Numbered from the stretch's first letter, positions 47,539 through 57,245 are shown. The stretch: DNA of 64,000 nucleotides from Sporosarcina sp. Marseille-Q4943 (GCF_943736995.1 NZ_CALSFT010000002.1:1488001-1552000); one strand, 5' to 3'. A program made the numbers and translations. Notes: generated from the letters alone by a model not told the origin.

Positions 47539-48840
47539 ATGTCTAAATTCACTGATTATCAATTCAAACCATTCCTTAGGGAGGCTATTGCCCAACTGGG
47601 GTTTGAAAACCCGACACCGATACAAAAAGAAATGATTCCATTAATCCTTAAAGGATCCAACGCGATCGGACAAGCCCATACAGGAACAGGCAAGTCACAC
47701 AGCTTCCTTATTCCGATCCTTGAGCGTTTGGACGAGGAGAAGGAAGAATTGCAAGCGGTCATTACCGCACCGACGAGGGAACTCGCTTTGCAGCTATATG
47801 ACGAATTGAATAAAATGACCGAAAAAACAAGTATCAGGAGCTCGATTTTAATCGGAGGAACCGATAAGCAACGCTCCATCGACAAGTTGAAATCAAACCC
47901 GCATATTATTGTCGGTACGCCAGGAAGGATTCGTGACCTTGCAGAAGAAGGTGCTTTAGCAATCCATACGGCATCCATTTTAGTAATCGATGAAGCAGAT
48001 TTGGCCTTCGACATGGGGTTCATTGAAGATATCGACAAATTCGCGTCAAAAATGCCGACGGACTTGGAAATGTATGTATTTTCGGCGACGATACCTGAAA
48101 AACTGAAGCCTTTCTTGTCTAAATACATGGAAAATCCCACTCACGTTCAGATTGGTAATAAAAAGCCTTTGACGGAAGGGATGAAATACTCGCTCGTTCC
48201 GGTCCGAAGCATGGACCGTAGGAAAAAGCTATTGCACATATTGAGTGCAATCAATCCTTATTTAGCGATCGTCTTTACGAACACGAAGCAAAATGCGGAT
48301 GAGATCGCCGATTACCTAGCTGATCATGGCATTAAGGCGGGTAGGATACATGGTGATCTATCACCTCGGGAACGTACCCGGATGATGAAACAGATCAGGG
48401 ACCTCGAGTATCAATACATCGTTGCGACAGATCTAGCCGCACGAGGAATTGATATTCCTGGCGTGAGCCACGTCGTCAACTACGAGTTGCCGGATGACTT
48501 GGAGTTCTTCATCCACCGAGTGGGAAGGACAGCCCGTGCAGGACTCGAGGGAATCGCTATTACAATGTACGAGCCTTCCGAGGACGACAAAATTGTGCAG
48601 ATTGAAAAAATGGGCATACCATTTATCCACGAAGACGTTAAACAAGGCGAATGGATTGAGGTCAAGGAGCGCCATGCCCGGAAGAAACGGGTCAAGGAGA
48701 CGGATGATCTCGATCGAAAAGCGGCCTCGTATGTACGTAAACCTTCTAAGGTCAAGCCTGGATACAAAAAGAAAATGGCTAAAGATATAGAGAAGTTCAA
48801 GAAGAGGGAAAGGAGATTGAAACGAAGAAATGAAAAATGA
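47539..48840 (+). CDS. cshB: DEAD-box RNA helicase CshB
   Basis: The 433-aa helicase (B. subtilis YqfR) has the Q motif [14 protein letters not shown], Walker [17 protein letters not shown], the DEAD box in [13 protein letters not shown] and SAT motif III. The second domain holds [13 protein letters not shown] and [11 protein letters not shown] basic C-terminal tail ([20 protein letters not shown]) probably binds RNA. It is involved in cold adaptation and RNA turnover. AGGAGG precedes the ATG. It overlaps nfo by 11 bp. Confidence 0.95.
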   Translation: MSKFTDYQFKPFLREAIAQLGFENPTPIQKEMIPLILKGSNAIGQAHTGTGKSHSFLIPILERLDEEKEELQAVITAPTRELALQLYDELNKMTEKTSIRSSILIGGTDKQRSIDKLKSNPHIIVGTPGRIRDLAEEGALAIHTASILVIDEADLAFDMGFIEDIDKFASKMPTDLEMYVFSATIPEKLKPFLSKYMENPTHVQIGNKKPLTEGMKYSLVPVRSMDRRKKLLHILSAINPYLAIVFTNTKQNADEIADYLADHGIKAGRIHGDLSPRERTRMMKQIRDLEYQYIVATDLAARGIDIPGVSHVVNYELPDDLEFFIHRVGRTARAGLEGIAITMYEPSEDDKIVQIEKMGIPFIHEDVKQGEWIEVKERHARKKRVKETDDLDRKAASYVRKPSKVKPGYKKKMAKDIEKFKKRERRLKRRNEK

Positions 48841-49735
48841 TCAACCTTTGCTGTTAGGTTCACATGTATCGATGAGCGGCAAGAAGATGCTGCTAGGTTC
48901 AAGTGAAGAGGCGTTAGGATACGGCGCGACGACTTTCATGATTTATACAGGTGCTCCTCAGAATACTCGTAGGAAACCGATTGAAGAACTGAATATCGAA
49001 GCGGGACTTTTGCATATGAAAGAGAACGGTCTATCCAATATCGTCGTACATGCCCCTTACATCATCAATATCGGGAATACGACTAAGCCCGAGACGTTCA
49101 GGTTAGGTGTCGACTTTCTGCAGCAGGAAATCCAAAGGACCGCAGCTCTCGGGGCAGACCAGATCGTTTTGCACCCGGGGGCTCACGTTGGTGCAGGAGC
49201 GGAGAACGGCATCGCTAAAATCATTGAAGGATTGAATGAGGTACTCTCTGAAGATTCGACAGTCCGCATCGCGCTTGAAACGATGGCCGGAAAGGGCAGT
49301 GAGTGCGGCAGGAATTTTGATGAAATTGCGAAAATCATAGACGGCGTTAATAACAATGAGCGGCTTTCCGTCTGTTTTGACACTTGCCACGTCCACGATG
49401 CAGGATATCACATCGTCAATGACTTCGATGGTGTGTTAAATGAATTTGACAAGATCATCGGAACAGACAGGATTTCAGTCATCCACGTCAATGACAGCAA
49501 AAACGAACGTGGGGCGATGAAAGATCGTCATGAGAATATCGGGCATGGATACATCGGTTTTGATGCTCTCAGCTATATCGTGCATCACCCTGAATTCATG
49601 TCGATCCCTAAAATTCTTGAAACACCTTTCGTAGGAACCGACGCAAAAAACAAGAAGGCACCTTATCAATATGAAATTGAAATGTTGAAATCGAAAACAT
49701 TTCAAGCTGAGCAAAGGGAGCTATTATTAGTTTAA
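48830..49735 (+). CDS. nfo: Endonuclease IV (AP endonuclease)
   Basis: The 301-aa TIM-barrel enzyme cleaves DNA at abasic sites with three zinc ions. Metal ligands are in [45 protein letters not shown] and the C-terminal KILETPF. It opens [16 protein letters not shown], as in the spore repair protein YqfS/Nfo of B. subtilis, which has sigma-G control there. ATG 48830 lies inside the cshB end; the AAGGAGA site is 13 bp away, so the start is slightly uncertain. Confidence 0.95.
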   Translation: MKNDQPLLLGSHVSMSGKKMLLGSSEEALGYGATTFMIYTGAPQNTRRKPIEELNIEAGLLHMKENGLSNIVVHAPYIINIGNTTKPETFRLGVDFLQQEIQRTAALGADQIVLHPGAHVGAGAENGIAKIIEGLNEVLSEDSTVRIALETMAGKGSECGRNFDEIAKIIDGVNNNERLSVCFDTCHVHDAGYHIVNDFDGVLNEFDKIIGTDRISVIHVNDSKNERGAMKDRHENIGHGYIGFDALSYIVHHPEFMSIPKILETPFVGTDAKNKKAPYQYEIEMLKSKTFQAEQRELLLV

Positions 49736-49741
49736 TTAAAA

Positions 49742-49782
49742 AATCCCCGCCAATTGGAAACTCCGTTGGCGGGATGTTTTTT
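49742..49782. terminator. Bidirectional terminator (nfo / yqfT)
   Basis: AATCCCCGCCAA pairs with TTGGCGGGATG around an 11-nt loop, with an A-tract on the left and T7 on the right. Confidence 0.88.
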
Positions 49783-49787
49783 TGCGA

Positions 49788-50033
49788 TTAGATCATATCC
49801 AAATACTGACGGAACAATTCCTCTCCTTTTTTCTCTCCGACAGCATACTTCACTTTAGCGATGAAGCTTTCCGGAATGCCGGTAAAAAGCCAATGGAATG
49901 AGATTTCATCAAGCAAAGGTCGCAACGCTCTAATTTCTTTGACTGATAGATTGATACCATACGACTGAGCCAGCAACTTGGCCTCTTCGTCGCTTTTCTT
50001 CTTTATTTCATTCAACATTTGCATGTAATCCAA
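49788..50033 (-). CDS. yqfT: DUF2624 family protein (YqfT-like)
   Basis: An 81-aa helical, soluble protein: a charged N-terminus (NEIKKKSDEEAKLLAQSYG) then SVKEIRALRPLLDEISFHWL and a C-terminal helix ending FRQYLDMI. It fits the DUF2624 family found after nfo in Bacilli (yqfT); function unknown. TTG 50033 with GAAGGA upstream on the minus strand looks best; ATG 50024 is an alternative three codons in. Upstream in-frame codons would overlap the znuC promoter. Confidence 0.72.
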   Translation of the reverse strand: MDYMQMLNEIKKKSDEEAKLLAQSYGINLSVKEIRALRPLLDEISFHWLFTGIPESFIAKVKYAVGEKKGEELFRQYLDMI

Positions 50034-50057
50034 TTTACACCATTCCTTCTCAATTAG

Positions 50058-50086
50058 TTGTGTCCGACCAACTCTTCCTATATACT
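50058..50086 (+). promoter_or_regulatory. Sigma-A promoter of znuC-znuB-zur
   Basis: TTGTGT, an exact 17-bp spacer and TATACT (50081-50086), 60 bp before znuC. Confidence 0.62.
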
Positions 50087-50094
50087 CTACTAGT

Positions 50095-50113
50095 AATCGT
50101 AATCGTTCCTGTT
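50095..50113 (+). promoter_or_regulatory. Zur-box-like operator
   Basis: AATCGTAAT-C-GTTCCTGTT has a perfect left half of the Firmicute Zur box (AATCGTAATNATTACGATT) and a degenerate right half (5 of 9). It lies just downstream of the -10, where Zur-Zn would block transcription of the operon that encodes zur itself. Confidence 0.5.
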
Positions 50114-50145
50114 TACATGCATTCAACAGAAAGGGATTTTACTAT

Positions 50146-50910
50146 ATGACAAATACGATAATTGAATGTTCTAATGTCAATTTTCGATACGAGCACTCTA
50201 CCGTTCTCGAAGATATATCATTGGAAGTGAAAGAAGGGGAGTTCTGGGCTCTCATCGGTCCGAACGGCTCCGGGAAATCGACGCTGATCAATATTATTTT
50301 AGGATTATTGAGAGCAGATCAAGGGACTGTGAAGCTATTTGGCCAAAACGTTGACTCTTTTAAGCAACGGGAGCGCATCGGATATGTCTCGCAGAAATCC
50401 AATTCATTTAATTCAGGATTTCCGGCCACTGTTTTGGAAGTCGTGAAAAGTGGTCTCACTCGCAAGGTCGGATTATTTAGAGGCTTTTCAAAGCACGATG
50501 AACAAAAAGCTTTGGAAGCATTGCAAATCGTTAAAATGGAGGAATTCGCCTCCCAAAATATTGGTGAATTATCCGGCGGCCAGCAGCAACGTGTATTCAT
50601 TGCACGGGCATTGGTTGGTGAACCGGATTTATTGATCATGGATGAACCGACCGTCGGAATCGATCAGAAAAATGTCACTTCGTTCTATTCTATGCTCAAT
50701 GAATTGAACCGTGAACATGGCATCGCAATTCTACTCGTTACACATGAAATCGATCTTGTCACCGAATTGGCAACACATGTTGCTTGCCTGAATCGATCAA
50801 TCCACTTCCACGGCGTTCAATCCGACTACAAAAAATTGAACGATGCAGACATATCATTATGGTACGGTCACCCTGTGCGGCGCGTCCATCAACAACAGAA
50901 AGGGGTATGA
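50146..50910 (+). CDS. znuC: Zinc ABC transporter ATP-binding protein
   Basis: The 254-aa ATPase has Walker A GPNGSGKST (about 44-52), Q-loop region YVSQKSNSF, signature LSGGQQQRV and Walker B LLIMDEPTVGID, followed by the H-loop in LLVTHEID. The metal-type (AdcC/ZnuC) subfamily, a ZnuB permease next and zur third argue for zinc import. GAAAGGG precedes the ATG. No solute-binding protein (ZnuA) is encoded in the window, so that partner must be elsewhere. Confidence 0.92.
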   Translation: MTNTIIECSNVNFRYEHSTVLEDISLEVKEGEFWALIGPNGSGKSTLINIILGLLRADQGTVKLFGQNVDSFKQRERIGYVSQKSNSFNSGFPATVLEVVKSGLTRKVGLFRGFSKHDEQKALEALQIVKMEEFASQNIGELSGGQQQRVFIARALVGEPDLLIMDEPTVGIDQKNVTSFYSMLNELNREHGIAILLVTHEIDLVTELATHVACLNRSIHFHGVQSDYKKLNDADISLWYGHPVRRVHQQQKGV

Positions 50911-50912
50911 CC

Positions 50913-51779
50913 GTGATTAGTGCTTTATTCACATATGAATTTCTTCAAAATGCATTTTACTCCGGGCTGATCATCGGTGTCATAGCACCGTTGCTCGGGC
51001 TTTTCATCGTAGTCAGGAGATTGGCGCTCATTGCGGACGCATTAAGCCACGTTGCGTTAGCTGGGATTGCCGGAAGCCTCTATTTGAGCCAGTCCGTGTT
51101 ATTCTTCTCGGCATTGAACCCTGTTTATTTGGGGATGGCAAGTGCGGTAGGCGGCTCATTGTTGATTGAAAGACTTAGAGGTGCTTATAAGCACTTCGAA
51201 GAATTGGCAATTCCGATCATACTTTCCGCTGGAATCGGCTTCGGAGCAATCTTCATATCTTTAGCGAAAGGCTTTGGGTCAGATCTCGTCGGCTATCTAT
51301 TCGGTTCCGTTTCCGCCGTGAGCCGGCAGGATTTATGGATCATCGTTATCATCGCAATCGTGGTCATTGCATATATACGTTTTTTCTACAAAGAATTGTT
51401 TGCCTTGTCATTTGACAAGGAGTACGCAAAAGTTTCAGGCATTAATGGGAAATTCATTCAGATTGTTTTCATGATCATCGTTGCCCTTGTCATCGGCGCA
51501 TCGATGCGGATTGTCGGAATCCTGCTCGTTTCTTCGTTAATGACAATCCCGGTTGCAGCAGCGATACAGCTTGCCAAAAGTTTTAAAGGAGCAATGATGT
51601 ACTCAATCATCATCGGTGAGCTGTCGGTCATTATTGGGCTATTTGCCGCATTTCATCTCGACATTGCCCCAGGAGGTACAATAGTCATCACGTCAATCAT
51701 CATTTTATTGCTCGTCCTTGGTTGGACTAAAATAAAAGGCAAACAGCCTACCCGGAAAGTGAAGGGGGAATTTGCATGA
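50913..51779 (+). CDS. znuB: Zinc ABC transporter permease
   Basis: The 288-aa ABC-3 type permease has 8-9 predicted helices. The conserved RRLALIADALSHVALAGIA follows the second helix, and ASMRIVGILLVSSLMTIPVA is near the C-terminal third; both are hallmarks of Mn/Zn permeases. GTG 50913 is 7 bp after AAAGGGG; ATG 50907 overlaps the znuC stop but nearly touches that site. Either way it is coupled to znuC. It overlaps zur by 4 bp. Confidence 0.92.
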   Translation: MISALFTYEFLQNAFYSGLIIGVIAPLLGLFIVVRRLALIADALSHVALAGIAGSLYLSQSVLFFSALNPVYLGMASAVGGSLLIERLRGAYKHFEELAIPIILSAGIGFGAIFISLAKGFGSDLVGYLFGSVSAVSRQDLWIIVIIAIVVIAYIRFFYKELFALSFDKEYAKVSGINGKFIQIVFMIIVALVIGASMRIVGILLVSSLMTIPVAAAIQLAKSFKGAMMYSIIIGELSVIIGLFAAFHLDIAPGGTIVITSIIILLLVLGWTKIKGKQPTRKVKGEFA

Positions 51780-52192
51780 CTCTTGACGAAGCATGGCGTA
51801 TATTACAGGAACATCAATTTAAGAGGACTAAAAATCGGGAGACGATTTTGGAGTTTTTTTCGGACAATGATCGGTATTTGACTGCGATGGAAGTCCGGAA
51901 TTTCATGGCCGATGATAATCCTGGCATCAGCTTTGATACGATCTATCGCAATTTGACGACTTTTTCGGAGCTTGGCATTTTGGAAGAGACCGAGCTGAAT
52001 GGAGAGAGGCATTTTAGGATGCAATGTGACCACGGCGTTCATCATCATCATTTCATTTGCACGTCATGCGGCAAGACGCAGAACATTGCATACTGCCCAA
52101 TGGAATCGATCACGATTAATCTGCCAGGCTACGAAGTCGAAAGCCATAAATTCGAGATTTACGGAAAATGCCCGGTTTGTGTGGGACAATAA
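51776..52192 (+). CDS. zur: Fur-family zinc uptake repressor Zur
   Basis: The 138-aa regulator has an N-terminal winged helix (NRETILEFFSDNDRYLTAME, SFDTIYRNLTTF) and a dimerisation domain with the metal-sensing HGVHHHHF. The structural zinc site uses C95, C98, C132 and C135. Context (operon with znuCB, adjacent Zur-like box) makes Zur far more likely than Fur or PerR, and B. subtilis zur (yqfV) occupies the same chromosomal position beside yqfW. Confidence 0.92.
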   Translation: MTLDEAWRILQEHQFKRTKNRETILEFFSDNDRYLTAMEVRNFMADDNPGISFDTIYRNLTTFSELGILEETELNGERHFRMQCDHGVHHHHFICTSCGKTQNIAYCPMESITINLPGYEVESHKFEIYGKCPVCVGQ

Positions 52193-52226
52193 AAAAGGAG
52201 TAGGGGATTGAACCCTACTCCTTTTT
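52191..52226. terminator. Bidirectional terminator (zur / yqfW)
   Basis: A perfect stem AAAAAGGAGTAGGG / CCCTACTCCTTTTT with a 7-nt loop, A-tract left and T-tract right. Confidence 0.93.
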
Positions 52227-52809
52227 AATTCACTTTTTCTCCAATTGGGAACAGCTTTTTAATCCACTTGTCGGCTTCTTGCCAACTCTTCACTCGTATA
52301 ACACCTTCCGGAATCGGTTCGCGGTTATATGGAGTGTCAAAGAGAAGAACTGGGATGTTCAATTCTTCATGGATATCAACTGCATTGTCATGCTTATCTT
52401 CGAAAAACGCATCGACATTGAACTTTTTCGCAGTTTCGATTTTATGATGGCTGCCGATCAATTCAATATGATCATAAGGGATTTCCTCCCGTTCAAACCA
52501 ATCGTGCGTACATTCCGCAACATTTGGCCCACGTGCTGAAATATAATACAGCTCGTAATGCTCCCGCCATTCAGAAAGAATCATTTTTGCATATTCCTGG
52601 GCAGGTGATGTTTCGTATATTGTCTTTTCCGCTTCACGGTACCATTCAAAGAACTCTTTCTCGTCAACCGGGAAAGCTTTCGTCAAATCGTATTCCGTAA
52701 TATCATCTAAAATCAGATTGCATCCAAATTGTGCATTGATATGCGGAAGAAGGGAAGTCGGACATGTGACAGTCCCATCAATATCAATACCGAATCGGAT
52801 TTTCCTCAT
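52225..52809 (-). CDS. yqfW: Putative 5'-nucleotidase, HAD superfamily (YqfW)
   Basis: The 194-aa HAD hydrolase of the NT5C/YqfW group has motif I DxD in FGIDIDGTV (about residues 7-11), motif II serine in YYISARGP, a lysine-containing helix ahead of [15 protein letters not shown] (motif IV). A nucleoside phosphate substrate is inferred from the family. The start lies 4 bp inside the end of ispG, so the two minus-strand genes are cotranscribed. Confidence 0.88.
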   Translation of the reverse strand: MRKIRFGIDIDGTVTCPTSLLPHINAQFGCNLILDDITEYDLTKAFPVDEKEFFEWYREAEKTIYETSPAQEYAKMILSEWREHYELYYISARGPNVAECTHDWFEREEIPYDHIELIGSHHKIETAKKFNVDAFFEDKHDNAVDIHEELNIPVLLFDTPYNREPIPEGVIRVKSWQEADKWIKKLFPIGEKVN

Positions 52810-53930
52810 TCTGAAGCCCCACTTTTCAGAAGCTCTTCTTCTTGTCGTTTTTTCTCAAAATACTCTTCAGCGAGCTTATCAATTTCCATTTTCAGTTCTT
52901 CAACCATCGTTTCCTCAGGCACTTTACGGACGGTTTTCCCTTTCATGAAGAGCAACCCTTCACCGCGTGCGCCAGCAATCCCAATATCCGCTTCACGCGC
53001 CTCGCCCGGACCATTCACTGCACAGCCCAATACAGCGACTTTCAATGGCGCTTTAATAGTAGAAATATATTCTTCTACTTCATTCGCAATCGAAATCAAG
53101 TCGATCTCGATACGGCCGCATGTAGGACATGAAATGAGAGTCGCGGCGTTGGAGGATAGACCAAATATCTTTAACAATTCACGGGCAACCTTTATTTCTT
53201 GAGTAGGATCTGCACTCAATGAAACACGGAGTGTATTCCCGATGCCGGCTGATAACAAAGTTCCAAGGCCTGCAGCACTTTTGATGGAACCTGCGAACAA
53301 TGTACCAGACTCTGTTATTCCGAGATGCAATGGATAATCGAATGCAGCTGCTGCTTTCATATACGCTTCAACAGCCAAGTTAACATCTGAAGCCTTCAAT
53401 GAAACGATAATATCGTGGAAGTCGAGATCTTCCAATATTTTAATATGGTGCAAAGCGCTCTCTACCATGCCATCTGCTGTCGGATAACCGTACTTTTTAA
53501 GAATATGCTTTTCTAGTGAGCCGGCATTTACACCGATTCTGATTGGTATGCCTTTTTCTTTTGCAGCTCTTACAACGGCTTCAACTTTCTCCTGACGGCC
53601 AATATTGCCCGGATTGATCCGGATTTTATCTGCACCTTGTTCGATTGCAATTAATGCGAGTTTATAGTCGAAATGGATATCAACGACGAGAGGGATATTA
53701 ATTCGTTCTTTGATAGCGCCAATTGAATAAGCAGCCCTTTCGTCGGGGCAAGCTACACGGACAATTTGACAGCCCGCTTCCTCAAGACGCAGTATCTCTT
53801 CCACTGTAGCATCAACGTCATGTGTTTTTGTTGTTGTCATACTCTGGATGAACAGCTCATCACTGCCGCCAATCGTCAAATTGCCGACTCGCACAGGACG
53901 AGTTTTAGATCTGTGTATTATTTCACTCAT
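52806..53930 (-). CDS. ispG: 4-hydroxy-3-methylbut-2-en-1-yl diphosphate synthase
   Basis: The 374-aa iron-sulfur enzyme catalyses the penultimate MEP-pathway step. It opens [20 protein letters not shown] with TIM-barrel segments [14 protein letters not shown] and IRINPGNIG. The 4Fe-4S cysteines are in ISCPTCGR and [19 protein letters not shown] precedes the ATG on the minus strand. It partners functionally with ispH at 46 kb. Confidence 0.96.
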   Translation of the reverse strand: MSEIIHRSKTRPVRVGNLTIGGSDELFIQSMTTTKTHDVDATVEEILRLEEAGCQIVRVACPDERAAYSIGAIKERINIPLVVDIHFDYKLALIAIEQGADKIRINPGNIGRQEKVEAVVRAAKEKGIPIRIGVNAGSLEKHILKKYGYPTADGMVESALHHIKILEDLDFHDIIVSLKASDVNLAVEAYMKAAAAFDYPLHLGITESGTLFAGSIKSAAGLGTLLSAGIGNTLRVSLSADPTQEIKVARELLKIFGLSSNAATLISCPTCGRIEIDLISIANEVEEYISTIKAPLKVAVLGCAVNGPGEAREADIGIAGARGEGLLFMKGKTVRKVPEETMVEELKMEIDKLAEEYFEKKRQEEELLKSGASE

Positions 53931-54021
53931 GGATATATTCTCTCCTTAAAAAAACTCATAACTGATTTCTATTTTAGCAATCATTCGGATGAAAAGACAA
54001 GGGACACCGCTTAAAACATCC

Positions 54022-54348
54022 TTAATTACAATTATCCTGCCCTATATTCGAGAGTGGAAGTTGGATGGAAAGGCCACCGATAAGATCCTGGTTTCGAAGA
54101 TGGGGATTAAGGGAATAAAATATTGATAATCTTTCAACAAATGTTGTCTCCGAATCCGGATACATCGAAAAAAGGGATTCTATCGTATCGCCTTGGATCG
54201 TCGTTACATGTATGGTTTTCAGTGTCGTCTCTGTACAAGGCTGTTCATTCCCGAAAAACGCTGCAAGAGGGATTGTCCCATCCCCCAAGTCGATTCGGAT
54301 AATATGAAAGGTAAGAAACAGAATTACAGCTACGAATAAAGTGCGCAT
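54022..54348 (-). CDS. yqfZ: Secreted or membrane-anchored LysM-like protein (YqfZ)
   Basis: The 108-aa protein has an N-terminal hydrophobic segment (TLFVAVILFLTFHIIRI). A LysM-like stretch follows: HVTTIQGDTIESLFSMYP, then FYSLNPHLRNQDLIGGLSIQLPL. Two cysteines (in PCTE and at the C-terminus DNC) could form a disulfide outside the membrane. Size and position next to ispG match B. subtilis YqfZ. ATG 54348 is 8 bp after AAGGGGGA. A peptidoglycan-binding role is inferred from the weak LysM similarity. Confidence 0.75.
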   Translation of the reverse strand: MRTLFVAVILFLTFHIIRIDLGDGTIPLAAFFGNEQPCTETTLKTIHVTTIQGDTIESLFSMYPDSETTFVERLSIFYSLNPHLRNQDLIGGLSIQLPLSNIGQDNCN

Positions 54349-54394
54349 GAACATTCCCCCTTCCCACACGATATGTGTGGAACTTGGAAAGTAT

Positions 54395-54898
54395 TCACTT
54401 GGCTGCTTTTGGATAAAACTTGAGGGCCATAATTAAATAACCGATATGGATTACTGACGAGAAGATGATGCCGGAAGTTTCCCAAATCTGAAAGAAATCC
54501 AGAAAAATCGTCAGCAATAAAGGGACGGTTATGGCGATGGCAGCAGTCCGCCAAACAAAACGATATTCCACACGCCTTTTCATCAACTTGCCAATCCATA
54601 TTCCGATGGCAGCAAAGATGCTAATTCGGACAAAAACGTAGAATGTCGCGATGACAAATTGGAAAATGAAGGCCATCGGATAAATGAGCCCACCAATCGT
54701 TTCACTATACTCGTTCAACTCAGGGGAGGCTTCGAACAAGTCTGTATCACCCACTGAGAATCGAGTGAATGAAATTAGTGTCATCAGCAATATGAAAAGG
54801 AATGCATATCGGATAACCCGGCCGATTGGAAGCAGCCGGAATGCCGCTAGTTTTTTAGGTTCATGGAACGCTGCCAGAAATAATTGATGGAACTTCAA
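54395..54898 (-). CDS. DUF1189 family membrane protein
   Basis: The 167-aa protein starts KFHQLFLAAFHEPKKLAAFRLLPIGRVIRY, the typical DUF1189 amphipathic N-terminus. Four hydrophobic segments follow (about 29-46, 70-100, 112-130 and 135-160). The family includes B. subtilis YvdJ, found with maltodextrin genes; here there are no such neighbours. The TTG start at 54898 has an excellent AAAGGAGGTCC. PhoP-box-like repeats in its direction lie ~100 bp upstream (54996-55012). Confidence 0.82.
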   Translation of the reverse strand: MKFHQLFLAAFHEPKKLAAFRLLPIGRVIRYAFLFILLMTLISFTRFSVGDTDLFEASPELNEYSETIGGLIYPMAFIFQFVIATFYVFVRISIFAAIGIWIGKLMKRRVEYRFVWRTAAIAITVPLLLTIFLDFFQIWETSGIIFSSVIHIGYLIMALKFYPKAAK

Positions 54899-54995
54899 AG
54901 TGGGACCTCCTTTACCTTACTGATAGTCTATCATGTCTCATGATGCGAAGTGCCAATTCCAAATTCGACAGAAGTATGACTTTTTTAGGCTGAAT

Positions 54996-55012
54996 TGTTA
55001 AGGGAATGTAAA
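54996..55012 (-). promoter_or_regulatory. PhoP-box-like repeat pair facing the DUF1189 gene
   Basis: On the minus strand TTTACA-N5-TTAACA, the spacing and hexamers of B. subtilis PhoP boxes (TTAACA-like repeats every 11 bp). Confidence 0.42.
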
Positions 55013-55028
55013 GATTTGTCCGCCGCTA

Positions 55029-55045
55029 TTTACAATTCGTTAACA
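55029..55045 (+). promoter_or_regulatory. PhoP-box-like repeat pair facing the phosphate transporter
   Basis: TTTACA-N5-TTAACA, the same arrangement as on the other strand, 56 bp before the gene. TATGCT (55062-55067) could be the -10. PhoP-dependent induction in phosphate starvation would fit the encoded transporter. Confidence 0.5.
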
Positions 55046-55100
55046 AAGTCAACATAATAGGTATGCTAAAAGATAATGCATGATGGAGGTATACAATGTA

Positions 55101-56732
55101 ATGGAAGTGAATTGGCAAGAAGTACTCTTTCAATTTATAGGAGGTCTTGGGATCTTCCTATTCTCCATAAAGTATATGGGTGATGGGTTGCAAAAAGCAG
55201 CAGGGGACAGGCTGCGCAGTATATTGGATAGGTTTACGACAAATCCGTTCATGGGTGTCCTCGTCGGAATTATCGTAACCGTGCTTATCCAGTCGAGCTC
55301 CGGAACGACTGTCATTACGGTCGGATTGGTCAGTGCCGGCTTCATGACCCTTCGCCAGGCAATCGGTGTCATTATGGGGGCAAATATCGGAACGACGATT
55401 ACGGCATTCATAATTGGCCTAGATGTAGGTGCATACGCATTGCCGATCATGGCGCTCGGTGCAGTCCTTATTTTCTTCTTTAAAAAGAACTCGATTAAGA
55501 ACGTGGGAGAAGTAGTCTTCGGCTTCGGAGGTTTATTCTTAGGATTGGAACTGATGAGTGCCGGTATGAAACCGCTTAGGTCACTTTCTGTCTTCCATGA
55601 TTTCACAGTTTCGATGGCTGACCATCCAGTGCTCGGAGTCGTGGCAGGAACTGTTTTTACACTTATTGTCCAGAGCTCGAGTGCAACTGTTGGGATATTG
55701 CAAGGATTGTATGCGGAGAACCTTGTTTCGCTACAAGCAGCTTTACCGATCCTTTTCGGGGATAATATCGGAACGACGATTACAGCAGTTCTGGCGTCGA
55801 TCGGCGCATCTGTTGCGGCGAGAAGAGCGGCAGCGACACATGTCCTCTTCAACGTTGTCGGTTCAGTCATTTTCTTAATTCTGCTATATCCGTTCACGCT
55901 CTATGTCGAATGGATTTCCGAACTACTTGATTTAGAGAGTAAAATGCAGATTGCATTCGCCCACGGTACTTTCAACGTGTTGAATACCGTTATCCAATTT
56001 CCTCTAATTGGCGCTTGGGCATTACTTGTGACGAAAGTCATTCCAGGCAAGGACGTTACAATTGAGTATAGACCGAAACATTTGGACCCGAACTTTATCA
56101 ACCAGTCACCTTCAGTCGCAATTGGACAAGCGAAGGAAGAAATTATTAGGATGGGTGATTTCGCAGTCCAAGGAATGGAAGAAACGTATGAGTATTTGAA
56201 GACAAGCAACAAGAGACATGCTGAAACGGCATACCAGATTGAAGATGCCATCAATAACCTAGACAGAAAGATCACGGATTATCTTGTAGATATTTCTGCG
56301 GTCAACATTTCACCGGTCGAATCCGCAAGACACGTCATGCTGATGGATACGGTTCGGGATATCGAACGAATCGGGGACCATTTCGAGAACATTATCGAAT
56401 TGATCGATTTCCGGGAAGTGAATCGTGTGAAATTGACGGAGGATGCGATGGGAGATTTGACGGAAATGTTCACGTTGACAATCGCCACTGTTGATAAGGC
56501 TGTCCGTTCACTCGATATGAATGATATTGAATTGGCAAAAGAAGTTGCTGAGCAAGAGGCCTTAATCGATAAGATGGAGCGCAAATTCAGGAAAAACCAT
56601 ATTATCCGTCTGAATGAGGGTCATTGTTCTGCACAAGCGGGAATGGTCTTTGTCGATATCGTCTCTAATCTGGAACGAATCGGTGATCATGCCGTAAACA
56701 TTGCAGAAGCCATTTTAGGCAAACGTGGGTAA
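55101..56732 (+). CDS. Na+/phosphate cotransporter family protein with PhoU-like domain (NptA type)
   Basis: The 543-aa protein has two repeated Na/Pi-cotransporter membrane units. Each carries a QSSS-type substrate motif: VLIQSSSGTTVITVGLV near residue 63 and LIVQSSSATVGILQGL near 194, plus GANIGTTIT and GDNIGTTIT. A C-terminal PhoU-like helical domain (about 330-540) has RIGDHFENIIEL and RIGDHAVNIAEA. It probably imports inorganic phosphate. ATG 55101 follows GGAGGT; upstream in-frame ATGs overlap that site. Confidence 0.93.
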   Translation: MEVNWQEVLFQFIGGLGIFLFSIKYMGDGLQKAAGDRLRSILDRFTTNPFMGVLVGIIVTVLIQSSSGTTVITVGLVSAGFMTLRQAIGVIMGANIGTTITAFIIGLDVGAYALPIMALGAVLIFFFKKNSIKNVGEVVFGFGGLFLGLELMSAGMKPLRSLSVFHDFTVSMADHPVLGVVAGTVFTLIVQSSSATVGILQGLYAENLVSLQAALPILFGDNIGTTITAVLASIGASVAARRAAATHVLFNVVGSVIFLILLYPFTLYVEWISELLDLESKMQIAFAHGTFNVLNTVIQFPLIGAWALLVTKVIPGKDVTIEYRPKHLDPNFINQSPSVAIGQAKEEIIRMGDFAVQGMEETYEYLKTSNKRHAETAYQIEDAINNLDRKITDYLVDISAVNISPVESARHVMLMDTVRDIERIGDHFENIIELIDFREVNRVKLTEDAMGDLTEMFTLTIATVDKAVRSLDMNDIELAKEVAEQEALIDKMERKFRKNHIIRLNEGHCSAQAGMVFVDIVSNLERIGDHAVNIAEAILGKRG

Positions 56733-56759
56733 TTAGTAAGGACTAAGGAGGGGAATGGT

Positions 56760-57245
56760 ATGGAAATCATTGGTTGGATTGCAGCGATACTCATGTTCAT
56801 CGTTGCCTTCATCGGATTATTCTATCCAATCATCCCTTCCGTCTTTTTTATCGTGGGCGGATTTCTGTTATATGGATTGTTTGCCTCCTTTGATGAGATG
56901 GGTTGGTTATTTTGGGTGATTCAAACGTTATTTGTCATTTTACTGTTTGGTGCTGATACGCTCGCGAATATTGTCGGGGTCAAGAAGTTTGGCGGATCGA
57001 AGGCGGGGATGTGGGGAAGCACGATTGGTCTGCTTATAGGTCCTTTCGTCATTCCAGTTGCGGGTATCCTTATCGGACCTTTCCTTGGTGCATTTCTATC
57101 AGAGCTCTTAGTGACGAGGACCGGTGTGAAACAGTCATTGAAGACAGGCGTCGGGTCTATCGTGGGCTTCTTCACTTCAATAGCTGCCAAAGGTGCAGTC
57201 ATGTTGCTGATGATCGGGATTTTCATACTCTATGTTGTCCGATAG
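56760..57245 (+). CDS. DUF456 family membrane protein (YqgC-like)
   Basis: The 161-aa polytopic protein has four hydrophobic stretches and glycine-rich helices (GLLIGPFVIPVAGILIGPFLGAFLSEL), the DUF456 pattern. B. subtilis YqgC lies in the same place before sodA. Function is unknown. AAGGAGGGG precedes the ATG 27 bp after the transporter stop, so cotranscription is likely. A small inverted repeat (GTTCATT-N7-AATGAAC) follows its stop. Confidence 0.88.
   Translation: MEIIGWIAAILMFIVAFIGLFYPIIPSVFFIVGGFLLYGLFASFDEMGWLFWVIQTLFVILLFGADTLANIVGVKKFGGSKAGMWGSTIGLLIGPFVIPVAGILIGPFLGAFLSELLVTRTGVKQSLKTGVGSIVGFFTSIAAKGAVMLLMIGIFILYVVR

Noticed and set aside
55130..55897. 255-aa antisense frame over the phosphate transporter
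   Set aside because: It mirrors the helices of a clear transporter gene, has no ribosome site, and is low in complexity. A shadow frame.
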